This document shows positions 14,898 through 22,857 of a DNA stretch of 33,355 nt, piece by piece (the stretch's first letter is position 1; every line of letters starts with the position of its first letter). Source of the DNA: JAXHUH01 sp034211175 (GTDB lineage: Bacteria > Actinomycetota > Acidimicrobiia > Acidimicrobiales > CAIXPF01); contig JAXHUH010000197.1 in the NCBI GenBank assembly GCA_034211175.1, positions 1 to 33,355 of the forward strand, given 5' to 3'. The notes below the pieces were generated by a model, which had not been told where the DNA came from, searched no databases, and saw nothing but the letters and a program-made list of their open reading frames with translations. The translations under genes were made by a program, and so were the position numbers.

Positions 14898-16472
14898 GTG
14901 ACCGACGAGCCCCGGGACGACCGGCGACGCACCGACCGTGGGCCGACGCTCGCCGCGCTGTGCGGCGTGGCGTACGTCGTGCTCGCCGCCATCGAGGGCC
15001 TCGACGCGCTCGTGGTGCCCCGGCGCGGCGACCCGGCGGCCGTGATCACGGCCTACCTGGCTGACCACCGGGGCCTCGTGCTCGTCACGTCGCTGTGTGG
15101 CGCGCTGGCGCTGCCCGCCTACGTCCTCGCCGCCGTCGGTCTCGTCCGGGCGCTCGGCGGGCCCGACCGACCAGGGGTCGCACCGCACGCCCGGACGGCG
15201 GCGGTCGCCCTGGTCGCCGCCGTGGTCGGTGCCGCGTGCGCGGCCTGCGGCATCGCCGCCCGGACGGCGGCGGTCCGCTTCGCCCACGACGGCGATGCCT
15301 CCGCGGCCACGACCCTGTACCGGTGGTCCCTCGACGCCCGGGTCGCGGGCGGTGCCGCCATCGCGGTGTTCCTGTTCGCCATCGGTGCCCTGGGGCTTCG
15401 CGAGGGCGGTGGGCCGAGGTCCTTGGCGTGGTCGTCGCTCGTCGCCGGCGCGGCGGTGACGGTGGCGACCCTGCTCGACGCGGCCGTCGTCGCGGGTGTG
15501 GGCGACGGCATGGCCGAGGGGGTTGCCGGGGGTCGGTGGTCGCTGGTCGCGCTCGCCGGGTCGGTGCTGTGGATGCTCGTCGCCTCGGTCTGGCTGCTCC
15601 TGTCGTCGATCCCGGCCGTTCGCCGAGACGCACCGCCGGTGATCGCGGCCCGGCTCATCGCCGGCGCCGTCGCGGTCGCCGCCGGCGTGAGTGGGGTCGC
15701 CCTCCTGTGCTTCCCGCACTCGACGCCCGAGTTCTTCTCGTGGGGCCTCGCCCCACCTTCGGTCGCCACCCTCATCGGCGGGTTCTATGTGGCGTCGGCC
15801 GTCGTGTTCGGCCTCGGCGCGACCTCGTCGTGGCCCGACCTGCGGTGGCTGATGGCGGCGGTCGTCGCCCTGGCGGCGCCGGTGTTCGTCGCGACGGTGG
15901 TCCACCTCGACGTGTTCGACCTCGGACGCCTCCAGTCCTGGGTGTGGATCGCACTGTTCGGCGCCTTCCCGATCGCCGCGACGGTCGTCCTCCTCGTCGG
16001 TCCGCGCCACCCGCGACCCGTCCTGGCCGCGCCCGACACCGTCGGCCGGCGGCTCGCGCTCGTCGAGGCGGCCGTGCTCGTGGTCGCCGCGCTCGCCGTC
16101 ACGATCGAACCGGTCGGCGCCACCGACGTGGTGCCGTTCGCGATGCCGGCGTTCGCCGGGCGGGTCGTCGGCGGCTGGTTGCTGCTCCTCGCGACGTTCG
16201 CCGCCGTGGTCGCGCTTGCCGCGCGGCGGTCGACGCCCGCGGCGCTGGCGCTCGTGGTGTTCCCCGCCGGCGCGCTCGTCGGCGCGGCGCGGACCGCGGC
16301 CCACCTGGTGCCGACCGGCCGGGCGGTCGTCTACGTCGGATCGACGATCGCGCTGCTCGTCGTCGGGCTGATCGCGTGGCGTGCGCCGGCAAACCGGGCG
16401 GGCGAGGGCTCGGGCGCGCCCGCGGCTCGCGCCGCCGTCGTCACGGGCGGAACCGCAGGGGCCGCGAGGTGA
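14898..16472 (+). CDS. Polytopic membrane protein, unknown function
   Basis: The 524-aa protein has a short Arg/Asp-rich N-terminus and about 12-13 hydrophobic segments, beginning with LAALCGVAYVVLAAIEGLDALVV and ending with VVYVGSTIALLVVGLIAWRA. Several are separated by short Arg/His loops, and a polar Ala/Gly-rich tail follows. I recognise no transporter signature. The segment CFPHSTPEFFSWGLAPPSVA (about residues 273-292), with FFSWGL and a following helix pair, could mark a functional loop; it also occurs in some uncharacterised actinobacterial membrane proteins. The GTG start has no clear ribosome-binding site. Its last 32 bases overlap the 3' end of the convergent acyl-CoA carboxylase gene, which is unusual. 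Confidence 0.8.
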   Translation: MTDEPRDDRRRTDRGPTLAALCGVAYVVLAAIEGLDALVVPRRGDPAAVITAYLADHRGLVLVTSLCGALALPAYVLAAVGLVRALGGPDRPGVAPHARTAAVALVAAVVGAACAACGIAARTAAVRFAHDGDASAATTLYRWSLDARVAGGAAIAVFLFAIGALGLREGGGPRSLAWSSLVAGAAVTVATLLDAAVVAGVGDGMAEGVAGGRWSLVALAGSVLWMLVASVWLLLSSIPAVRRDAPPVIAARLIAGAVAVAAGVSGVALLCFPHSTPEFFSWGLAPPSVATLIGGFYVASAVVFGLGATSSWPDLRWLMAAVVALAAPVFVATVVHLDVFDLGRLQSWVWIALFGAFPIAATVVLLVGPRHPRPVLAAPDTVGRRLALVEAAVLVVAALAVTIEPVGATDVVPFAMPAFAGRVVGGWLLLLATFAAVVALAARRSTPAALALVVFPAGALVGAARTAAHLVPTGRAVVYVGSTIALLVVGLIAWRAPANRAGEGSGAPAARAAVVTGGTAGAAR

Positions 16473-19400
16473 GCTCCGCCGGCTGGGACACGATCCGGTG
16501 TGCGGTCTCGGCCCACTCGGAGACCATCGCCCGGGTGTCGCGGGGGTCGATCATCTCCTCGATCTGGAACTTCGACAGCGGGCCGAGCGGGCCCCGGGCG
16601 CTCTCGATCCGGGCGTTCAGCTCGGCCCGGAGCGCATCGGGGTCGGTGGCCTCGGCGAGCTGGCGCTTGTAGGCGGCCTCGATCCCGCCCTCCGGCGGGA
16701 TCCCCCCGACATCGGCCGACGGCCACGCGACCCGTACCGACGGCGTCGCTCGCGGCGTGGCGTAGTTGTTGCCGGCGACGCCGAAGCTGCGGCGGACGAT
16801 GACCGTGAAGATCGGCACCCGGGTCTGGGCGAACGCGATCATCCACTCGCCGCCCCGCCGGATCGTCGCCGCCTGCTCGTGCTCGAGCCCGACGGCGAAC
16901 CCGGGGTTGTCGACCAGGTTCAGGATCGGCAGGTGGAACAGGTCGCACAGGTCGAGGTGGCGGGTCAGCTTGTCGCAGCCGTCCGCGGTGAGCGCGCCGC
17001 CGTTGGGCTGGCGGCTGTCCGATGCCAGGACCCCGAGGGGGCGGCCGTCGACGCGGACGAACCCGACGATCTGGTCGGTGCCCCACAGGCGGCCGATCTC
17101 GAAGAACGAGCCGTCGTCGGCCATGAGCTCGATCGCCCGGCGCATGTCGAAGGTCGTGGTCCGCTTGCGGGGCACGAGCGTGAACAGCTCGTCGGTCCGC
17201 TGCTCGGCCGCCGGCCCGACCGCGCTCGTCAGCGGCGGGGCCTCGTGCACGCTCGAGGGCAGGTAGGAGAGGAAGCGGCGGACCTCGGCCATGGCGTCCT
17301 CCTCGGTGTCGACGACGTTGTCGACCGAGCCGTTGCAGCCGTGGATGTGCCAGCCGCCGAGGTCCTCCTTGGTGATGTCGTAGCCCATGGCGTGGCGCAC
17401 GACGGGAGGCCCGGCGACGAAGAGCTGGGCGATGTCGCGCACCATCACCGAGAAGTGCCCGAGCACCGCCTTGGCGGCACCGATGCCGACGACGCTTCCG
17501 AGGAGGACGTTGACCACGGGGACCGTGGCGAGCTGGTGCGCGTAGTCGGTGCTGCCGAGGTGGCCGGGCAGGAACGAGCCGCCGGTCCCCGCGACCCGGG
17601 GACGGCCGGCCGTGATCGCGCCCGAGCTCTCCTGCGCCGAGCTCTCGCCCCGGCGCTTCTGCTCCGGGACCATCGCCGCGACGCTGCCGCCGCCGGACGA
17701 GCCGTCGAGCAGGCGGATCGACGGCACCGCCAGCTCGGTCGACAACCGGTCGAGGTAGAGGCTCTTCGCCCCGATGGCGCCGTCGGCGTGGCCGCCCCGT
17801 GAGGTGAAGTCGTCGGCGCACACGACGACGCGGCGGCCCTCGATGCGCCCCCGGCCGCCGACGTGGTTCGCCGGCGTGAAGGCCTCGACCGCACCGTCGG
17901 CGTCGTGGGACGCGAAGCCGGCGACGCTGCCCACCTCTCGGAACGAGCCGTCGTCGAGGAGGAGGTCGATGCGCTCGCGGCACGTGAGCTTGCCCCGGCT
18001 GCGCTGGCGGACCACGCCGGGGTCCTCGGACCCGGGCGCCAGGCGGGCCGCGGCCAGGTCCCGGAGGGTCTGCACCTGGTCGACCGTCTCCTGCCACGTC
18101 TCGTCGGCCGCGACGGTCGCCGCCGTCGACCCGTCGACGGGGGAAGGGCCGGCGGACGCCGTCGGGTCGATGACCGCGACGACCTGCCCCGCCTCGACGA
18201 CGTCGCCGGGGCCGAGCTCGGCGAGCGCGGTCACGACCCCGGCGGCCGGGGCGGTGATCTGCGTCTCCATCTTCAGCGCGGTGACCACGAGGACGGTGGC
18301 GCCCTCGGCGACCGCTGCACCCGCCGGCACCGGCACCTCGACGACCGTGCCGGCCAGCGGGCTCACGATGCCGAGTGACCCGTCGGGCACGTCGAGCGCG
18401 GGCCGGGCGGCCGCTCCGGCCGGCGCCGACCCGTGCCCGTTCGGTGCGGTCGGGCTCAGCCGGTCGAGGAGCTCGCCGATCGCGCCCGGGCCCGGCTCGC
18501 CGTCGGTCGACGTCGGCACGGCCCCGGCATCGCTCAGGAGCGTCGTGCGGGCGTCACCGGCCCGGACGTCGGGATGGGCGAGCAGCGCCCGCAGCTCGGC
18601 GACGTTGGTCAAGATCCCGGCGACGTGGAGCTCGTCGAGCGCACGGGCCGTGCGCCGCAGCGCGCCGTCGAGGGTCGGTGCCGAGCCGATCACCTTGGCC
18701 AGCAGCGGGTCGAACTGCGGCGGGGGCGTGAGCCCGGGGTAGCCGCAGCCGTCGACGCGCACCCCCGGCCCCGACGGCTCCCGGTAGCCGGTGATCGTGC
18801 CGCCGCCCCGGGCGACGACCCGGGCCTGGACGGCGAACCCGGACGGACGGCCGACCGCGTCCTGGTCGGCGAGTCCGAGGGCGGCCAGCGGTGCGCCCGA
18901 CGCCACGGCGAGCTGGGCCGTCACCAGGTCGACGCCCGTGACCTGCTCGGTGACCGTGTGCTCGACCTGGATGCGGGCGTTGCACTCGATGAAGAAGTGC
19001 TCGCCGCGGTCGGGGTCGACGAGCAGCTCGACCGTGCCCGCGTTGTGGTAGCCGGCGGCCCGCACCAGCTCGACCGCATCGGCCAGGACCCGGGCCCGCA
19101 GGTCGTCGTCGAGTGCCGGCGCCGGCGCGACCTCGATCACCTTCTGGTGGCGGAGCTGGACCGAGCAGTCGCGGTCGTGGAGGTGCACGACGCCACCGTG
19201 GATGTCGGCGAGGACCTGGACCTCGATGTGGCGGGGCCGGTCGACGAGCCGCTCCAGGTACACCGAGCCGTCGCCGAACGCCGCAGCCGCCTCGCTGCGG
19301 CAACGCTCGAACGCCTCGTCCATCTCCTCGGGGCGATCGACCCGGCGGATCCCGCGTCCGCCGCCACCGGCGACCGCCTTGAGCATCACCGGGTAGCCGA

Positions 19401-19881
19401 GCGCCCCGGCCACCTCGCGGGCCTCGTCGGCGCCCGCCAGCGGGCCGTCGCTGCCCTCGATGACCGGGATGGCGAGCGAGCGGGCCAGTCCGCGGGCGCG
19501 GACCTTGTCGCCGAACAGCTCGAGCGTCTCGGGCCGCGGCCCCACGAACGTGATCCCGGCCTCGTCGCAGCGGCGCGCGAGCTCGGCGCTCTCGGCCAGG
19601 AACCCGTAGCCGGGGTGGACGCCGTCGCAGCCCGCGTCGACCGCGGCCCGCACCAGCTCGGCAGCATCGAGGTACGCACCGACCGCACCGCCGTCGTCGG
19701 CCGGGCCGATCCGTCGGGCCGTCGTCGTGTGACGGGTGTGGAGCGCGTCGACGTCCGAGGCGGTGTGGACGCCGACGGTCTCCACACCGGCATCCGCGGC
19801 GGCGCGGGCCACGCGGATGGCGATCTCCCCCCGGTTCGCGATCAGCACCCGGCGCAACGTCACGGCCTCGGTGGCCGCCAT
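16441..19881 (-). CDS. Single-chain acyl-CoA carboxylase (BC-BCCP-CT)
   Basis: This 1146-aa protein combines three parts of biotin-dependent carboxylases. The biotin carboxylase (about 8-455) begins RRVLIANRGEIAIRVARAA and has the ATP-grasp loop AVAGGGGRGIRRV (169-181), HDRDCSVQLRHQKVIE (235-250) and ECNARIQVEHTVTEQ. The biotinyl domain (about 500-575) has its Lys in TALKMETQ (K537; most relatives have AMKM). The carboxyltransferase occupies about 590-1146, with LLDGSSGGGSVA, GIGAAKAVLGHFSVM and FGVAGNNYA motifs for acyl-CoA and biotin. The same domain order occurs in mycobacterial long-chain acyl-CoA carboxylase, a homohexamer with broad chain-length use. The expected reaction is carboxylation of an acyl-CoA; the substrate is not readable. 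The ATG at 19881 fits the family N-terminus (GGAG three bases away); a GTG at 19899 behind AGGGGGG is a close alternative. Confidence 0.94.
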   Translation of the reverse strand: MAATEAVTLRRVLIANRGEIAIRVARAAADAGVETVGVHTASDVDALHTRHTTTARRIGPADDGGAVGAYLDAAELVRAAVDAGCDGVHPGYGFLAESAELARRCDEAGITFVGPRPETLELFGDKVRARGLARSLAIPVIEGSDGPLAGADEAREVAGALGYPVMLKAVAGGGGRGIRRVDRPEEMDEAFERCRSEAAAAFGDGSVYLERLVDRPRHIEVQVLADIHGGVVHLHDRDCSVQLRHQKVIEVAPAPALDDDLRARVLADAVELVRAAGYHNAGTVELLVDPDRGEHFFIECNARIQVEHTVTEQVTGVDLVTAQLAVASGAPLAALGLADQDAVGRPSGFAVQARVVARGGGTITGYREPSGPGVRVDGCGYPGLTPPPQFDPLLAKVIGSAPTLDGALRRTARALDELHVAGILTNVAELRALLAHPDVRAGDARTTLLSDAGAVPTSTDGEPGPGAIGELLDRLSPTAPNGHGSAPAGAAARPALDVPDGSLGIVSPLAGTVVEVPVPAGAAVAEGATVLVVTALKMETQITAPAAGVVTALAELGPGDVVEAGQVVAVIDPTASAGPSPVDGSTAATVAADETWQETVDQVQTLRDLAAARLAPGSEDPGVVRQRSRGKLTCRERIDLLLDDGSFREVGSVAGFASHDADGAVEAFTPANHVGGRGRIEGRRVVVCADDFTSRGGHADGAIGAKSLYLDRLSTELAVPSIRLLDGSSGGGSVAAMVPEQKRRGESSAQESSGAITAGRPRVAGTGGSFLPGHLGSTDYAHQLATVPVVNVLLGSVVGIGAAKAVLGHFSVMVRDIAQLFVAGPPVVRHAMGYDITKEDLGGWHIHGCNGSVDNVVDTEEDAMAEVRRFLSYLPSSVHEAPPLTSAVGPAAEQRTDELFTLVPRKRTTTFDMRRAIELMADDGSFFEIGRLWGTDQIVGFVRVDGRPLGVLASDSRQPNGGALTADGCDKLTRHLDLCDLFHLPILNLVDNPGFAVGLEHEQAATIRRGGEWMIAFAQTRVPIFTVIVRRSFGVAGNNYATPRATPSVRVAWPSADVGGIPPEGGIEAAYKRQLAEATDPDALRAELNARIESARGPLGPLSKFQIEEMIDPRDTRAMVSEWAETAHRIVSQPAELTSRPLRFRP

Positions 19882-19983
19882 GGTCTCCACGATCTGCACC
19901 AAGCCCCCCTGGCGTCGGAACTCGGGCGAGCCTGATCGCATCCGGGTGCCCGAGTCCAACCCGCGCGACATCGGAACGTCGAT

Positions 19984-20009
19984 CTCACGCCGTGAGGCCG
20001 GTTCTCACG
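19984..20009. promoter_or_regulatory. Candidate operator: CTCACG-C-CGTGAG palindrome plus half-site
   Basis: A perfect 13-bp inverted repeat at 19984-19996 is followed by a further CTCACG half-site at 20004-20009, 20 bp on. It lies in the 229-bp divergent gap between the carboxylase and the second GNAT gene, and resembles the palindrome at 6987-6999 upstream of the first GNAT gene. Confidence 0.5.
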
Positions 20010-20057
20010 CCTCCCGGGGCGTGGCCGCCGGTGCCTCCCCGGCAGGGGTGGTCCGGC

Positions 20058-20074
20058 CGGGACCGCCGGTCCCG
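20058..20074 (+). other. Leader hairpin upstream of the second GNAT gene
   Basis: CGGGACC and GGTCCCG pair perfectly around GCC, ending about 25 bases before the AGGAG ribosome-binding site of the acetyltransferase. It may stabilise the leader or attenuate transcription. Confidence 0.4.
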
Positions 20075-20110
20075 TGCCACCCGACGAACCCGTGAACCAG
20101 GAGCGACCCG

Positions 20111-20740
20111 ATGAGCACCGACACCGTCACCGACAACAGCGACATCCACCGCGCCGGCACCGGCGATCGCGCCGGCCTGAACCGCGTCCTCGCCGCCGCG
20201 TTCCTCGACGACCCGGTCTTCCGCTGGCTCGTGCCCGACGACGAGGAGCGGGCGCCCCTGCTGGTGCCGCTGTTCGACCTGTTCGCCGACGCGTTCGCCC
20301 GCCACGGCGAGACCCACGTCGCCGCCGTCGGCGGCACGGCCTCCGGCGCTGCGATGTGGTCGCCTCCCGGCGTCGCCCCGGTCCACCCCGACGACGAGCC
20401 GGCACTCGGCGAGGGCATGGCCGCCGTCTGCGGCCCCCACATGGAGCGGATGGCCATCTGCCTCGAGATCTTCGAGGCCGCCCACCCCCGCGAGCCGGCC
20501 TGGTTCCTCCAGTTCCTCGGCGTCGACCCGGCGGCGCAGGGCCTCGGCCTCGGTTCGGCGTTGCTGCGCGCCACCCTCGCCCGCGCCGACGCGGCCGGCG
20601 AGGCCGCCTACCTGGAGGCGACCAGCGACCGGAACCGGGCGTTGTACGAGCGCCACGGCTTCCGCTGCATCGGTGAGCTCCCGCTTCCCGACGGCCCGGT
20701 CACCTACGCCATGTGGCGGGACCCGGCGCCGATCCGCTGA
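20111..20740 (+). CDS. GNAT family N-acetyltransferase (puromycin-acetyltransferase-like subgroup)
   Basis: The 209-aa protein starts at an ATG with AGGAG eight bases upstream. The N-terminal part AAAFLDDPVFRWLVPDDEER (28-47) is the signature of the subgroup containing puromycin N-acetyltransferase-like proteins, which acetylate amino groups of small molecules. Acetyl-CoA binding motif A is LQFLGVDPAAQGLGLGSALL (133-152), with the Q-x-x-G-x-G/A loop intact. Motif B is YLEATSDRNRALYERHGFR (167-185). It is a cytosolic enzyme; the substrate is unknown, with an amine-bearing antibiotic or metabolite as the family-level expectation. It is divergent from the acyl-CoA carboxylase and is followed 118 bp later by the B3/B4-domain gene, which has its own promoter. 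Confidence 0.9.
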   Translation: MSTDTVTDNSDIHRAGTGDRAGLNRVLAAAFLDDPVFRWLVPDDEERAPLLVPLFDLFADAFARHGETHVAAVGGTASGAAMWSPPGVAPVHPDDEPALGEGMAAVCGPHMERMAICLEIFEAAHPREPAWFLQFLGVDPAAQGLGLGSALLRATLARADAAGEAAYLEATSDRNRALYERHGFRCIGELPLPDGPVTYAMWRDPAPIR

Positions 20741-20846
20741 CGCCCGCTGCGCCGTCGCCGCACCGGCCGTCCTCCGGCGGCGGTCCGGTGGGCGGTCCGG
20801 TCCGAACGCGTCGAGGTGGACCTGGGAGCCGGCCGCCCGGTGTCCG

Positions 20847-20852
20847 TAGGGT
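20847..20852 (+). promoter_or_regulatory. -10 box (TAGGGT) for the B3/B4-domain gene
   Basis: TAGGGT is followed by TGCGCC and the ATG at 20859, with no ribosome-binding site: a leaderless start. Upstream, a 12-bp unit GGCGGTCCGGTG occurs twice in tandem at 20779-20801, a possible activator site. Confidence 0.5.
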
Positions 20853-20858
20853 TGCGCC

Positions 20859-21605
20859 ATGGCCGACGGCACACGAGCGCAGGCGACGACCGACCGGTGC
20901 GGCTTCGGGTACGCGAACGACGTGCTCGAGCGCTTCCCGACCATCCGCGCCGGGGTGGTCCACGTCGACGGCGTCCACAACGGATCGAGCCCGCCGGCCC
21001 TGCGCGAGCGCTACCGGGCGACACAGGAGGACGTCGGGCACCGCCTGGCCACGACCCCGATCGCGGAGCACCCCTCGATCTCGGCCTGGCGGCGGGTGTT
21101 CAGCGCCTTCGGGGCGAAGCCGACCCAGTACCGCAACGCAGCGGAGGCCCTCCTGCGGCGGCTGTCCAAGCAGGGCGACATCCCGTCGATCAGCCTGCTC
21201 GTCGACATCGGCAACCTGGTGTCGATCCGCCACGCCGTCCCCGTCGCGGTGCTCGATGTGGCGGCGGTCGACGGTGAGGTGACCGTGCGGTTCGCCACCG
21301 GCTCCGAGCGCTTCGCCGACCTGCGATCCGACGGCGAGGAGCGGCCCGAGCCCGGCGAGGTCGTGTTCGTCGACGAGGCCGGTGTCGTCAGCGCACGCCG
21401 GTGGTGCTGGCGCCAGAGCGCGGTGACCGCGACGTCGCCGACGACGACGGGCGCCCTGTTCGTCGTGGAGGCGCACCACGATGGAGCGGCCGACGATGTC
21501 GCCGCGGCCGCCGACGAGATCGGCCAGCTGCTGGCATCGCTCGAGCCGTCGGCCGTCACGACCACGGCGCAGCTCTCGCCGGCGGCGCCCCGCTGGCACT
21601 GCTGA
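20859..21605 (+). CDS. Free-standing B3/B4-domain protein (PheRS-beta-like)
   Basis: The 248-aa protein is a close fit to the B3/B4 domain otherwise found in the beta subunit of phenylalanyl-tRNA synthetase. PSISAWRRVFSAFGAKPTQY (72-91), then RNAAEALLRRLSKQGDIPSI (92-111) and SLLVDIGNLVSIRHAVPVAV form the conserved core, followed by FATGSERFADLRSDGEERPE and PGEVVFVDEAGVVSARRWCW. In PheRS this domain hydrolyses mischarged Tyr-tRNA(Phe). Stand-alone relatives are widespread but their substrates are mostly unknown, so an editing, deacylase or amino-acid-binding role is inference. The last 40 residues are Ala/Asp/Thr-rich. The ATG appears leaderless. Confidence 0.88.
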   Translation: MADGTRAQATTDRCGFGYANDVLERFPTIRAGVVHVDGVHNGSSPPALRERYRATQEDVGHRLATTPIAEHPSISAWRRVFSAFGAKPTQYRNAAEALLRRLSKQGDIPSISLLVDIGNLVSIRHAVPVAVLDVAAVDGEVTVRFATGSERFADLRSDGEERPEPGEVVFVDEAGVVSARRWCWRQSAVTATSPTTTGALFVVEAHHDGAADDVAAAADEIGQLLASLEPSAVTTTAQLSPAAPRWHC

Positions 21606-22020
21606 GGCCCCGGGACGGTGACGTCGCTCGGCGTCGGAGCCCAGGGTTCGCCGGGTGGCCCACCGCAGCCGGGCGATGCTCGCGGTCGCACTGACCTGCC
21701 GGTTGCTCGCCCCGCCGTGCCTGTTCGCAGGGCCGTCGGGGACGCGAGCACGGTCCCGGTGCTCGACGCCCGAGACGAGGAACCGCGTTCCGTGGGCAAT
21801 TTGGACGCGGGGCGCGTTCGGCAAAGTTTCTTGCAGATGTCGTTGCCCGTTCAGATCCGCGCGCCCCAGAGCTCTGACCAGGTGAAACGCGAGGCGCTGA
21901 CGGTCGTAATGTGACGACAGTCACGGTCTGAACGGCGGTCGGCGGTCGGGTTCGCCGTGCGCGTCCACAGGTCCTTCCCTATGGTCGTCCCGTCCTGCAC
22001 GCGAGGGAAGTCATCCAACG
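21606..22020 (+). promoter_or_regulatory. 415-bp upstream region of the betaine operon
   Basis: I see no convincing gene here. The stretch 21790-21930 is less GC-rich than the rest. It holds an inverted repeat GTGAC-GACA-GTCAC (21911-21924), GGCAA/TTGCC arms 18 bases apart (21822-21849), and a candidate -10 box TATGGT (21980-21985) without a good -35. The start at 22021 has only a distant GAGGGAAG (about 10 bases). A long, lower-GC upstream region with a palindrome suits a regulated osmostress promoter, but no known riboswitch is recognisable. Confidence 0.45.
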
Positions 22021-22857
22021 ATGAGCAACCTGCACGACGCCCCCCATCCCGAGCTCCTGCAGCCTGAGCGGCCGCAGGAGTACGGATCCTCCCCCGAGGA
22101 GGTTCGCGAGAGCGACCACTACCGGGAGGAATACGTCCACTCGTTCGTCGACAAGTGGGACGAGCTGATCGACTGGGAGGCGAGAGCCGAGAGCGAGGGT
22201 TCGTTCTTCGCCGAGGTGCTCCGCGCACGGGGCAAGCAGCGGGTCCTCGACGCTGCCACCGGCACCGGCTTCCACTCGGTGCAGCTGCTCGCTGCCGGGT
22301 TCGACGTCACGAGCGCGGACGGCAGCGCCCAGATGCTGGCCAAGGCGTTCGACAACGCCCGCGACCGCGGCTACGTGCTCCAGACGGTTCCGACCGACTG
22401 GCGGTGGTTGAACCGCGACATCCAGGGCAAGTACGACGCCATCATCTGCCTCGGCAACTCGTTCACCCACCTCCACGAGGAGTCCGACCGTCGTCGCGCG
22501 CTGGCCGAGTTCTACGCCGCGCTGAAGTACGACGGCGTGCTGATCATCGATCAGCGGAACTACGACTCGATCCTCGACGACGGGTTCTCGAGCAAGCACA
22601 CGTACTACTACTGCGGCGACCAGGTGTCGGCGGAGCCGGAGTACGTCGACGAGGGCCTCGCACGCTTCCGGTACAACTTCCCGGACGGCTCCGAGTACCA
22701 CCTGAACATGTTCCCGCTCCGCAAGAACTACGTCCGCGGGCTGCTCTCGGACGCCGGGTTCCAGCGGATCCACACCTACGGGGACTTCCAGGAGACCTAC
22801 CAGGAGAACGACCCGGACTTCTTCATCCACGTCGCGGAGAAGCACCATGTCGACTGA
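22021..22857 (+). CDS. gsmt: Glycine/sarcosine N-methyltransferase
   Basis: The 278-aa protein converts glycine to sarcosine and on to dimethylglycine with SAM, the first part of betaine synthesis by glycine methylation. SFVDKWDELIDWEARAESEG (41-60), VLDAATGTGFHSVQLLAAGF (75-94; SAM motif I), LGNSFTHLHEESDRRRALAE and YYYCGDQVSAEPEYVDEGLA are family-defining blocks that I recognise from Halorhodospira and Actinopolyspora GSMT. It belongs to the glycine N-methyltransferase class of Rossmann methyltransferases and acts in the cytosol. Full length; the ATG fits the family N-terminus although the ribosome-binding site is weak. It overlaps the next gene by 11 bases, so the two are co-transcribed and probably coupled. 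Confidence 0.96.
   Translation: MSNLHDAPHPELLQPERPQEYGSSPEEVRESDHYREEYVHSFVDKWDELIDWEARAESEGSFFAEVLRARGKQRVLDAATGTGFHSVQLLAAGFDVTSADGSAQMLAKAFDNARDRGYVLQTVPTDWRWLNRDIQGKYDAIICLGNSFTHLHEESDRRRALAEFYAALKYDGVLIIDQRNYDSILDDGFSSKHTYYYCGDQVSAEPEYVDEGLARFRYNFPDGSEYHLNMFPLRKNYVRGLLSDAGFQRIHTYGDFQETYQENDPDFFIHVAEKHHVD

Noticed and set aside
14817..16304. Minus-strand 495-codon frame opposite the membrane protein gene
   Set aside because: Extremely Arg/Gly/Asp/His-rich and without motifs, while the plus strand encodes a coherent multi-helix membrane protein.
19882..19971. N-terminal extension of the acyl-CoA carboxylase to 19971
   Set aside because: The extra 30 residues do not belong to the biotin carboxylase family and the most upstream start has no ribosome-binding site; starts at 19881 or 19899 are better.
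21618..21914. 98-aa plus-strand ORF between the B3/B4 gene and the betaine operon
   Set aside because: No ribosome-binding site, composition not protein-like, no motif; treated as upstream regulatory region.
21790..22020. A known riboswitch or tRNA before the betaine operon
   Set aside because: Only short hairpins are visible; no cloverleaf and no recognisable SAM or glycine riboswitch core.
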